From contig NZ_CP036426.1 in the NCBI RefSeq assembly GCF_007752535.1, positions 1,178,001 to 1,242,000 on the forward strand: a DNA stretch of 64,000 bases. The letters are read 5' to 3'. Origin of the DNA: Tautonia plasticadhaerens. Its GTDB lineage: Bacteria > Planctomycetota > Planctomycetia > Isosphaerales > Isosphaeraceae. How positions within the stretch are numbered: position 1 is the first letter of the stretch; the number at the start of each line of letters is the position of its first letter. Position numbers and translations under genes: made by a program. The notes beneath the pieces were generated by a model, which was given only the letters and a program-made list of their open reading frames with translations, had not been told where the DNA came from and ran no database searches. Positions 1 to 6,385 of the stretch are shown in pieces.

Positions 1-55
1 GGACGCGGTCGCCCTCCCACTCATAAAGATCGTGAGCCGGGGCGATTTCAGTCAT
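1..55 (-). CDS. N-terminal fragment of an unidentified protein (runs off left edge)
   Basis: Reading leftward from an ATG whose complement ends at 55, the frame is open to the window edge and begins [18 protein letters not shown]. Only 18 residues are visible. No clear Shine-Dalgarno lies upstream; the nearest purine run, GGCGGA, is weak. It would be divergent from the peroxiredoxin gene, which has its own promoter-like sequence at 118-146. The family cannot be recognised from so short a fragment, and it may be a chance frame. Confidence 0.3.
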   Translation of the reverse strand, partial: MTEIAPAHDLYEWEGDRV

Positions 56-117
56 CGAATCCGCCGATCGGCATCCGAGGAGGCCGGGGGTGCCGGGCCG
101 CCCGGGGGACCGTTCGG

Positions 118-146
118 TTGAATCCGGGGGGGGCGGTTGCTATGAC
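118..146 (+). promoter_or_regulatory. sigma70-like promoter of the peroxiredoxin gene
   Basis: A TTGAAT hexamer at 118-123 is followed after 17 bp by TATGAC at 141-146, preceded by a TGC extended -10. It sits about 125 bp before the ATG. The TGCTATGA core recurs upstream of two other genes in the window (3522 and 49011). Assigned by eye only. Confidence 0.45.
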
Positions 147-272
147 GAGAGGGGTCGGCCGCGCCCCCGAGACGCGTCGGGGGGCGGCCGGTCGACCGGC
201 CGGGACCGGGAGGGACCGCCGGATCGGGTCGCCCCGCATGCCTTGATTCGCACCCCAAGGGAGTCGACTTCC

Positions 273-812
273 ATGACGCGATCCATCGGACGGGCGCTCG
301 TCGCCGCCGGCCTGGCCCTGGCGTTTGCCCTGCCGGCCTCGGCCCAGGACGAGATGCCGAAGGTCGGCGATCAGGCGCCCGAGTTCACCATGACGGGCTC
401 CGACGGCAAGGACTACTCGCTCTCCGACTTCAAGGGGGAGAAGGCCGTGGTCCTCGCCTGGTTCCCCAAGGCGTTCACCGGCGGCTGCACAAAGCAATGC
501 ACGGCCTACGCCCAGCAGGGGGACCTGCTGAAGGACCTGAACGTCGCCTACTTCACCGCCAGCACCGACACGGTGGAGGACAACACGAAGTTCGCCGAGT
601 CGGTGGGGGCCGACTACCCGATCCTCAGCGACCCGGGCGGCGAGGTCGCCAAGAAGTACGGCGTGATGATGCCCGACCGTCCGCTGGCCAAGCGGGTGAC
701 CTTCTACATCGACAAGGAGGGGATCGTCCGGGGCATCGACACGATGATCGTCACCGAGGACGCCGGCGCCGAGACGGCCGAGATGCTCAAGGAGCTGGGC
801 CTGACCGAGTGA
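273..812 (+). CDS. Exported peroxiredoxin (AhpC/TSA, Bcp-like)
   Basis: A 179-residue thiol peroxidase that should reduce hydrogen peroxide or organic peroxides outside the cytoplasm. The ATG at 273 is chosen because it opens directly into a signal peptide (about residues 1-25: basic MTRSIGR, hydrophobic core, ending ASAQ); the upstream extension is low-complexity. The thioredoxin-fold domain contains the peroxidatic motif PKAFTGGC (PxxxTxxC) with a second Cys four residues later (CTKQC), the spacing region where Bcp/PrxQ proteins place a resolving Cys. [12 protein letters not shown] strand and a final helix complete the fold. It is monocistronic, with a promoter-like site at 118-146 and a pair of palindromic repeats immediately after the stop. 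The family is secure; the electron donor is unknown. Confidence 0.9.
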   Translation: MTRSIGRALVAAGLALAFALPASAQDEMPKVGDQAPEFTMTGSDGKDYSLSDFKGEKAVVLAWFPKAFTGGCTKQCTAYAQQGDLLKDLNVAYFTASTDTVEDNTKFAESVGADYPILSDPGGEVAKKYGVMMPDRPLAKRVTFYIDKEGIVRGIDTMIVTEDAGAETAEMLKELGLTE

Positions 813-852
813 CGGGTCCGTCCGTCGTGTTGGTGGGCGGATCGACTCCGTC

Positions 853-990
853 CCCCTCTCCCCGCGAGCGGGGAGAGGGCCGGGGTGAGGGGTCCCGGCG
901 TTCGATCCCGAGCGTTGCGTGTCAGCCGACCCCCCTCACCCGGCCTCCGGCCACCCTCTCCCCCGAGGACGGGGGCGAGGGCCGGAGAGG
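853..990. repeat. Pair of dispersed GC-rich palindromic repeats
   Basis: Two repeat units lie just after the peroxiredoxin stop. The first (853-892) is a hairpin with arms CCTCTCCCC and GGGGAGAGG followed by GCCGGGGTGAGGGG. The second (932-990) starts CCCCTCACCCGGCC, contains CTCCGGCCACCCTCTCCCCC and returns as GGGGGCGAGGGCCGGAG. Close relatives occur at 14777-14974, at 60420-60690 and, split by an insertion sequence, at 5041/6347. The position after a stop suggests an RNA hairpin or terminator role. The rest of the 836-1208 gap holds no gene I can support. Confidence 0.75.
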
Positions 991-1208
991 GTCGCCCGCG
1001 TCAGGCATCTTCCTGGGTGAGCCCGGGCCGGAATGGGTGGCGTCGGGATACGGGGGCGATCCGGCCGCCGAGGGTTCGCCGCCGATCCGTCCCCGGGTTG
1101 CGATCCAGGCGGTTTCGGGATAGGTTTGAACGGATGTTGGAGATTCGCCCCGGTGGGGTTCGGCCGGGGAATTCGAGGCCCGGGTGACGCCTTCGGCGGG
1201 GCGGTGGC

Positions 1209-2657
1209 ATGGCGCGCGAGGCGATCGGCTGCGAGGCGATGCGGACGGGGCTGGCCCGGTCTCGCCGGGAATTCCTCCGGGCGGGGGGGCTCGGCCTGCT
1301 GGGCCTGAACCTGCCGACCTTGCTCGACGCGAGGGCGAGGACGAGGGCGTCGGCATTGCCCGTCGGGCCCGAGAGCTTCGGCAAGGCGAAGGCGGTCATC
1401 CTGCTCTTCATGTGGGGAGGACCCGCGCAGCAGGAAACCTGGGACCTGAAACCCGAGGCCCCGGAGCAGGTCCGGGGGGAGTTCCGGCCGATCGAGACGA
1501 ACGTGCCGGGGCTGATGATCTCCGAGCACTTCCCGAACCTGGCGAAGCGGGCCGACAAGCTCGCGGTGATCCGGTCGGTCCACCACAAGGACGTGAACCA
1601 CACGACCGCGACGCATGAACTGCTGACCGGGCACCCGATCCCCCGGGCCGGGGGCGGGCTGTTCTCCGAGGACTGGCCGCATTACGGGGCGGTGCTGGAG
1701 CAGATCGACCACTTCGGCAGGCGGTCGCCCCTGCCGCCCTATGTCCAGTTCATGCCGGTGAGCACCGACGGCGCCCCCCGGTTCGTGGAGCAGAGCCACG
1801 GCCAGGGGGCCGGCTGGCTCGGACCGGCGCTCAACCCGTTCTCGATCGACCACGACCCGAGCCTGCCGACCTACGACGTCGGCGACTTCCGCCTGCCGGC
1901 CGAGGTCGGCCCCACCCGACGGGACGTGCGCGAGGGGCTCTTGCAGGTCGTCGAGCGGCAGGCCCGGCACCTGGAGCAATCTCCCCAGGTCGACGCGATG
2001 GCCTCGCACTACGAGCGGGCCCACGCGCTCCTGACCGACCCGAAGGCGATGAAGGCGTTCGACCTGTCGGGGGAGGACCCCCGCCTCCGGGAGCGCTACG
2101 GGATGCACGCCCACGGCCAGGCGGTCCTCCAGGCGAGGCGGCTGGTCGAGGCCGGCGTGCCCCTGACGACGGTCTTCTGGCAGAACGACGGGATCACCAA
2201 CGTCAGCGTCTACTGGGACACGCACAACCGCAACTTCATCGACCTGAAGGACCGGCTCATGCCGCCGGCCGACCAGGCGTTCTCCGCCCTGCTGGATGAC
2301 CTGGAAGCACGCGGCCTGCTCGACGAAACACTCGTCGTCTGGACCGGGGAGTTCGGCCGGACGCCGAAGGTGGGGCAATCGGTCGTCGGCGGCGCCGGCG
2401 CCGGCCGCGACGGCCGGGACCACTGGGCGCACTGCTTCAGCACGGTCCTCGCCGGGGCCGGCATTCGGGGAGGCACCGTCTACGGCGCCTCGGACCGTTG
2501 GGCCGCCTACCCGGCCCGCGACCCCGTGACCCCGGCGGACATCGCGGCGACGATCTACCATTGCCTCGGCGTCGATCCCGACCTGGAGCTGGTGGACACG
2601 CTGGGCAGGCCACTCCGGCTGTGCAACGGGACGCCGATCGGGGGCGTGCTGGGGTGA
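1209..2657 (+). CDS. DUF1501 family Tat-exported protein
   Basis: A 482-residue member of the DUF1501 family (sulfatase/alkaline-phosphatase-like fold), greatly expanded in planctomycetes and usually exported by Tat. The N terminus has a twin-arginine motif, SRREFLRAGGLGLLGL, at about residues 18-33. Family landmarks follow: FMWGGPAQQETWDLKP, then SVHHKDVNHTTATHELLTGH, and near the C terminus VWTGEFGRTPKVG and DHWAHCFS, where the acidic and His residues that would bind metal lie. Many family members sit next to a DUF1549/DUF1553 cytochrome protein; none is present here. The ATG at 1209 is used; an ATG at 1239 would shorten the pre-Tat segment without affecting the domain. The substrate is unknown. 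Confidence 0.9.
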   Translation: MAREAIGCEAMRTGLARSRREFLRAGGLGLLGLNLPTLLDARARTRASALPVGPESFGKAKAVILLFMWGGPAQQETWDLKPEAPEQVRGEFRPIETNVPGLMISEHFPNLAKRADKLAVIRSVHHKDVNHTTATHELLTGHPIPRAGGGLFSEDWPHYGAVLEQIDHFGRRSPLPPYVQFMPVSTDGAPRFVEQSHGQGAGWLGPALNPFSIDHDPSLPTYDVGDFRLPAEVGPTRRDVREGLLQVVERQARHLEQSPQVDAMASHYERAHALLTDPKAMKAFDLSGEDPRLRERYGMHAHGQAVLQARRLVEAGVPLTTVFWQNDGITNVSVYWDTHNRNFIDLKDRLMPPADQAFSALLDDLEARGLLDETLVVWTGEFGRTPKVGQSVVGGAGAGRDGRDHWAHCFSTVLAGAGIRGGTVYGASDRWAAYPARDPVTPADIAATIYHCLGVDPDLELVDTLGRPLRLCNGTPIGGVLG

Positions 2658-2743
2658 TCGGGGGCCGTCGGGCGGGTATCCGGGATCGAGGCCGCATCGG
2701 CGGGTCGCCCGATCGGTGAATCCGGCGTCGCTGGGGCCTGGCC

Positions 2744-3190
2744 ATGCTGATCCGTATCTCCTGCCCGTCCTGCGGCGACGACGGCGACGACGCCGTCACG
2801 GCGGAGGGAAACGGATTGGCGTGCCCGAGGTGCGGGGCGAGGCTGGTCCTGTCGCCCCTCGACCCCGAGGAGGCCGCGCTCTCCTGGGTCGGTTCGACGG
2901 GCGAGGCCGGCGGGCCGACGCCCGAGGGGCCCATCGACGCGTGCGTCTCGTGCAACTATGAGGGGACGATGCTCGACGACGGCTCGCTCGGGTATCCGGT
3001 CTGCCCGGAGTGCGGGGCGTCGCAGCGGGATCGGAAGATCGGCAAACAACGCCGCGTCCCCTGCCCCGAGTGCGGTCGGCCGATCGAAGCCGAGCGGGGC
3101 AAGTCGGTCGTCTGCCCGCACTGCCAGACCTTCCTCGGGTGCCTCATCCCCGAGCGTCCAGGGAAGCGGTGGTGGCGTCGATCGCGGTGA
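2744..3190 (+). CDS. Zinc-ribbon protein with six CxxC knuckles
   Basis: A 148-residue soluble protein built from repeated zinc-ribbon halves. Six CxxC motifs are visible in order: CPSC (about residue 7), CPRC (about 28), CVSC, CPEC, CPEC and CPHC. They could form three two-knuckle Zn sites. The spacer DPEEAALSWVGSTGEAGG and the Arg/Trp-rich tail (KRWWRRSR) look flexible and basic, compatible with nucleic-acid or membrane-surface binding. It starts 86 bp after the DUF1501 gene and could be co-transcribed with it. No precise family is recognised and the function is unknown. Confidence 0.75.
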   Translation: MLIRISCPSCGDDGDDAVTAEGNGLACPRCGARLVLSPLDPEEAALSWVGSTGEAGGPTPEGPIDACVSCNYEGTMLDDGSLGYPVCPECGASQRDRKIGKQRRVPCPECGRPIEAERGKSVVCPHCQTFLGCLIPERPGKRWWRRSR

Positions 3191-3335
3191 GGGCGCATGG
3201 ACCGGCGCGGTGGGCAGGGGCACGTGACGATGCGGCCCTCGTTGGCAGGGTGCTTGGGGTCGTACCGACCCCAGTTCGTACGCCGAAGCTTCGTGACCGA
3301 GGTCGGCACAACCCCATCTACCCGTCTTCATAGCG

Positions 3336-3356
3336 AACCCTGACAAATAGGGTTTT
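3336..3356 (+). terminator. Possible intrinsic terminator after the zinc-ribbon gene
   Basis: AACCCT pairs with AGGGTT across a 7-nt loop (GACAAAT), and the 3' arm runs into a short T tract (GGTTTTAG). The stem is only 6 bp and the T run only four, so it is weak; its AT-rich context makes it stand out. Confidence 0.4.
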
Positions 3357-3501
3357 AGTCGACCATGGTCACGGCTGGCCATGAGACGGAGGGAATCGAC
3401 ACCAGCGAGTCTGCATGACGATTGCAGTAGACCTATAGCGTCAGGGTCGCCGACCACGCCACCGCCGCCCGGCCATGCTGAGCAGGACGGCCCAGCGGTC
3501 C

Positions 3502-3530
3502 GTGACTTGCCCGGTCCGGCTTGCTATGAT
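3502..3530 (+). promoter_or_regulatory. Promoter-like site of the membrane protein at 3577
   Basis: GTGACT at 3502-3507, a 17-bp spacer, then TATGAT at 3525-3530 preceded by TTGC, an extended -10. It lies about 46 bp before the chosen ATG. Confidence 0.45.
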
Positions 3531-3576
3531 CGACGCGATCGGGATGTGGCGGTTGATATGCCGGAGGGCTGGGCCG

Positions 3577-4137
3577 ATGCACGATGGGACGAGCGGGCGG
3601 CGCTTCACGATCCTGGACGCCCTCGTCCTCGTCGCCGCCACGGCGTTCGGCCTTGCCCTCATGAGGGAGACGAAGGGCCTGCCCCCTGGTCGCGTCTCGG
3701 CCACCCAGGGGGCCATCGATCTGGCCGTCGTCTATGCGATTTATTACAGCAGTTCCATGCTGATCGTCTGGTCGCTGGCCGCTGTCGCACAGGCCGAGCG
3801 GCGTCCTCGGCCCCCGCTCGGCGACCTGCTCCGGTCCCCCGGCTTTATCGCCGTCGCCTCCGCCCTGCTGGGGGTCGCCGTCGTGGCCCTTCCCTCGGCC
3901 GGGCTATCGGTCCTCCGGCCGAGCACGCCGGGCGGCACCTTCCCGCTCGCACTGAGCCGGAGACTCTCCACCGATGTCGGGCACTTCGTGATCGGGGCGG
4001 CCCTGCCCATGGCGTTCTACGGCCGGTGGCTCCCGCGACGCACCTGGGTCGATCGACTCGGCTGGGCCGTCGGCCTGCTCTGGGTCGCCTTGCTGCTTCT
4101 CTATTGGGCCCGATCCTACGTGTCGCTCCTCTTCTGA
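3577..4137 (+). CDS. Small multi-pass membrane protein, lineage-specific family
   Basis: A 186-residue protein with about four hydrophobic segments. The ATG at 3577 is chosen because GGAGGG lies about 10 bp upstream and because the family start pattern follows: a basic stretch, then RRFTILDALVLVAATAFGLA. The C-terminal part contains RRTWVDRLGWAVGLLW and ends in a hydrophobic helix. The protein at 25723-26337 on the other strand shares both landmarks (RLVDLLILLAASAF and RSWVDRTGRAVGLAW), so the two are paralogues. No enzymatic motif is visible. The gene converges with the one ending at 4470, with a REP-like element between them. Function unknown. Confidence 0.75.
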   Translation: MHDGTSGRRFTILDALVLVAATAFGLALMRETKGLPPGRVSATQGAIDLAVVYAIYYSSSMLIVWSLAAVAQAERRPRPPLGDLLRSPGFIAVASALLGVAVVALPSAGLSVLRPSTPGGTFPLALSRRLSTDVGHFVIGAALPMAFYGRWLPRRTWVDRLGWAVGLLWVALLLLYWARSYVSLLF

Positions 4138-4147
4138 CGGCCGCTGG

Positions 4148-4285
4148 GTGGCCCGGACAACGTGTTGTCCGAGCGGCGAAGCCGCAAGAGGCTATCGAAA
4201 GAGTCTTGCTTGAGCCGGGCCGGCCGGGGCGGTCACCGGCCCCTCTTGTCGCTGCGCGACCCGGACAACACGTTGTTCGGGCCAC
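4148..4285. repeat. MITE/REP-like inverted repeat, 138 bp with 44-bp arms
   Basis: The left arm (4148-4191) begins GTGGCCCGGACAACGTG and ends GCAAGAGG. The complement of the right arm (4242-4285) begins GTGGCCCGAACAACGTG and ends ACAAGAGG. The arms align end to end over 44 bp with under ten differences. Each arm also holds its own hairpins: a GGACAAC/GTTGTCC stem, and a second stem that is GCGGC-GAA-GCCGC on the left but GTCGC-GCA-GCGAC on the right. The element lies between convergent genes and has no coding capacity. Confidence 0.7.
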
Positions 4286-4469
4286 CCACCCGCGGCATCG
4301 GGACGTCCTCGATAGATCTGTCGGTCCTGTTCTCCTCCCCGATGACCGATGACGAACCGGCATCGCCGCCAAGATCGCGGCACTCGGGGAGGTACTGTGA
4401 CCGGGATCGGCACGATCCCAGCCACCCAACGCCGTCCGAGGACGTGTATTTCATCGTGCGGGAGCACGG

Positions 4470-4925
4470 TCATTTCGACCGAGATTCCTCCAGCTCGATG
4501 AGGATGGAACTCAAGGGATCATCAAGGTCGAGGATTGCGTCTACGCTTCGGGTTGGGCCCCGAATGACGTCCATCTCCTCCGCGTCGATCGAGCGACAGG
4601 GGAGTGGCGGCTCGGATCCCAGGGTAGACCACGGCTTCCTTGTCGCGACGGCGTACCTCGCCCTCATGAGGGCGTAGTGTTCGGCACAGGCCCGATCCCA
4701 GGAGGGATCATCCCCTTCGCCCCTGGCGAGTTTCCAGAGGAATTCCCGCTCAAGATTGGCGTAGGAGCAGGCCCGGTTGTGATATTCAGCGAAACGCCAG
4801 ATCGACAAGATGACGGCGAATGCCGCCACGCCGACGAGCGCCCGAGGCTCCCTGACCGCGAACGCGAAACCCGCAACGGCGGCCATCAGGTGCCACAGGC
4901 GGAAGTTCAGGCTCAAGGGCCGCAT
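4470..4925 (-). CDS. Small protein with one N-terminal membrane segment
   Basis: A 151-residue protein starting MRPLSLNFRLWHLM. The ATG (complement of 4923-4925) has GGAGGG a few bases upstream. Residues about 8-45 form one or two hydrophobic helices (MAAVAGFAFAV, then LVGVAAFAVILSIWRFA); the rest is soluble and acidic, ending SSILIELEESRSK. The RLWHLM...AVAGFAFAV start is a pattern often seen in small planctomycete inner-membrane proteins of unknown role (recollection, not searched). The cytoplasmic part contains LEREFLWKLARGEGDDP, probably helical. No function can be assigned. Confidence 0.7.
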   Translation of the reverse strand: MRPLSLNFRLWHLMAAVAGFAFAVREPRALVGVAAFAVILSIWRFAEYHNRACSYANLEREFLWKLARGEGDDPSWDRACAEHYALMRARYAVATRKPWSTLGSEPPLPCRSIDAEEMDVIRGPTRSVDAILDLDDPLSSILIELEESRSK

Positions 4926-5063
4926 CTCGGTCCCTCCGAAGTGTTGCCGGTGTGATTGATGGCCGGGACTCGGGGGCGTTCGAGGATTGATGAAGTGGAG
5001 GGGAGGCTGATGTGAGAGCAGCGCCTGGGGGCGTGCAGACCCCCTCACCCCGGCCCTCTCCCC

Positions 5064-6346
5064 TGTATAGACCGGGGACATGGGTGGCGCGCGTTCGGGG
5101 ACATGGGTAACGGGTCAATCCGGTGGATTCTGCACTCGGAGGTCGGCCTGGGCAACCCGATGCACCCCGAGATACACCCCGTAGACCCCGTCCTCGGCCG
5201 TCGGGCGGACCGCCACCCGCTCGCCGCCGAAGGCCTTGCCCAGGTCGACCGGCCGGCCGCGGAAGCTGATGGCCCCGTCGCGGGCCACCTTGCGGACCGC
5301 GTCGCCGGGGCCGTACTCCCACTCGGGCAACGCCTCGGGGAACGGCCGCGGGCTGGGCCGGTCGCGGCTGGCCGGCACCACCAGGCCCAACGCCTCGTGC
5401 GGCCGCTCGTGGTTGTACACCGCGCGCCACGGGTCGAACCGCCGCTGGCAGTCGGCCAGGTCGGCGAAGGCCCGGCGGCCGATCACCTCGGCCTTGAGCG
5501 TGCGGTGGAACCGCTCGTCCTTGCCCTGGGTCTGCGGGTGTGCCGGCCGGCCGTGGCCCACCCCGACACCCAGCCGCAGCAGCCAGACGGCCAGGGCCGT
5601 GTACCGCTGCCCCAGGCCGGCGGTGCCCCAGGGCGGGCCGTTGTCGCAGAGCACCCGCTCGGGCAGGCCGTAGCGGCGGAACAGGTCCGTCAGGTGGCCG
5701 CGCACCGTCGTCGCCCGCTCGTCGCCGCAGGCCTCCAAGGCCAGGGCGAAGCGGGAGTGGTCGTCCAGGACCGTCAGCGGGTGGCAGCGGCCACAGGCGG
5801 TGGCGAAGTGCCCCTTGAAGTCCATCTGCCGGAGCCGGTTGGGGGCATCGTGCTCGAAGCGGACCGAGGGCCGGTGGGCGGCGGCGGCGGCCGGGTCGAG
5901 CCGGCCGTGGCGGCGGAGGATGGCGGTGATGGTGCTGGCCGCCGGCACGTCGGTGACGCCCAGGGCGACCAGCCGGGCGCGGAGCTTGCGGCCGCCCCAG
6001 GCCGGGTGGGCGTCGCGCAGGCGGAGCACCTCGGCCTCGAGCGGCTCGGGGCAGCGGCCCGGCGAGCGGGCCGGGCGCCGGGGTCGGTCGGCCAGGGCGT
6101 CGGCCCCGCCGGCCCGATGGCGTGCGATCCACTTGTAGGCGGTCTTGGGGCTGATGCCGTAGCGGCGGCACAGCTCGCGGACGTTGGCCCCCTCGGCGGC
6201 GGCCAGGGCGACGAACTCCGTGCGCAGGGACATGAGCGACGCCTCGTTCCATGGCATGGCGAGCCTCCGTGAGAGAGGCCGCCATGATGCCTCGAAGCGT
6301 TACCCATGTCTCCGAACACCTGTTACCCATGTCCCCGGTCCATACA
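5064..6346 (-). mobile_element. Complete IS481-family insertion sequence (1283 bp)
   Basis: The element is bounded by 49-bp imperfect terminal inverted repeats, 5064-5112 and 6298-6346, starting TGTAT and ending ATACA. They match at all but about seven positions. Each repeat carries two tandem copies of a GGGACATGGGT-type motif about 29 bp apart (the internal copy of the right end reads GAGACATGGGT), probably paired transposase-binding sites. A TCCCC direct repeat (5059-5063 and 6347-6351) is a plausible 5-bp target duplication, though the C-rich context makes it weak. One intact transposase gene fills the interior and its stop lies 2 bp inside the left repeat. There are no internal stops, so the element looks recent and possibly active. 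Confidence 0.88.
5115..6257 (-). CDS. IS481-family transposase
   Basis: A 380-residue DDE transposase. The N-terminal helix-turn-helix region (about residues 20-70) includes VRELCRRYGISPKTAYKWIA. The integrase core follows: first Asp in RQMDFKGHF, second Asp in VLCDNGPPWG, and Glu in QGKDERFHRTLKAEV, the usual D-D-35-E arrangement. The C terminus has the IS481-typical YNHERPHEALG block and a short beta-rich tail. The length matches complete family members and no frameshift is seen. ATG at 6257 is used; MSLRTEF eight codons later is an alternative. The complementary strand is also open over the full length because of GC bias; that frame is not a gene. Confidence 0.95.
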   Translation of the reverse strand: MPWNEASLMSLRTEFVALAAAEGANVRELCRRYGISPKTAYKWIARHRAGGADALADRPRRPARSPGRCPEPLEAEVLRLRDAHPAWGGRKLRARLVALGVTDVPAASTITAILRRHGRLDPAAAAAHRPSVRFEHDAPNRLRQMDFKGHFATACGRCHPLTVLDDHSRFALALEACGDERATTVRGHLTDLFRRYGLPERVLCDNGPPWGTAGLGQRYTALAVWLLRLGVGVGHGRPAHPQTQGKDERFHRTLKAEVIGRRAFADLADCQRRFDPWRAVYNHERPHEALGLVVPASRDRPSPRPFPEALPEWEYGPGDAVRKVARDGAISFRGRPVDLGKAFGGERVAVRPTAEDGVYGVYLGVHRVAQADLRVQNPPD

Positions 6347-6385
6347 TCCCCCCGGGGACGGGGGGAGAGGGAGGCGGAGGGGCGA

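Larger units (their letters stand above)
3191..3576. other. Intergenic region, no gene recognised
   Basis: About 390 bp between the zinc-ribbon gene and the next membrane protein. Composition drops around 3320-3440, with AT-richer stretches such as AAATAGGGTTTTAG, unlike its surroundings. It holds a possible terminator (3336-3356) and a promoter-like site (3502-3530). Short open frames on both strands show no recognisable protein signature. Confidence 0.6.
5041..6375. repeat. Dispersed palindromic repeat split by the insertion sequence
   Basis: CCCCTCACCCCGGCCCTCTC and following C residues (to 5063) are the left half of the dispersed repeat seen at 853 and 14839. The right half (CCCGGGGACGGGGGGAGAGG) resumes at 6350. 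Removing 5064-6346 and one TCCCC restores an almost complete hairpin unit, so the element inserted near its apex. Confidence 0.65.

Noticed and set aside
3225-3309. Minus-strand frame containing RTNWGRYDPKHPANEG as a gene remnant
   Set aside because: Short, no start signals, overlaps the zinc-ribbon gene end; no family recognised.
5103-6272. 389-codon open frame on the plus strand across the insertion sequence
   Set aside because: It is the complement of the transposase gene, kept open by high GC at third positions; the product is Val/Gly/Glu-rich with no family motif.
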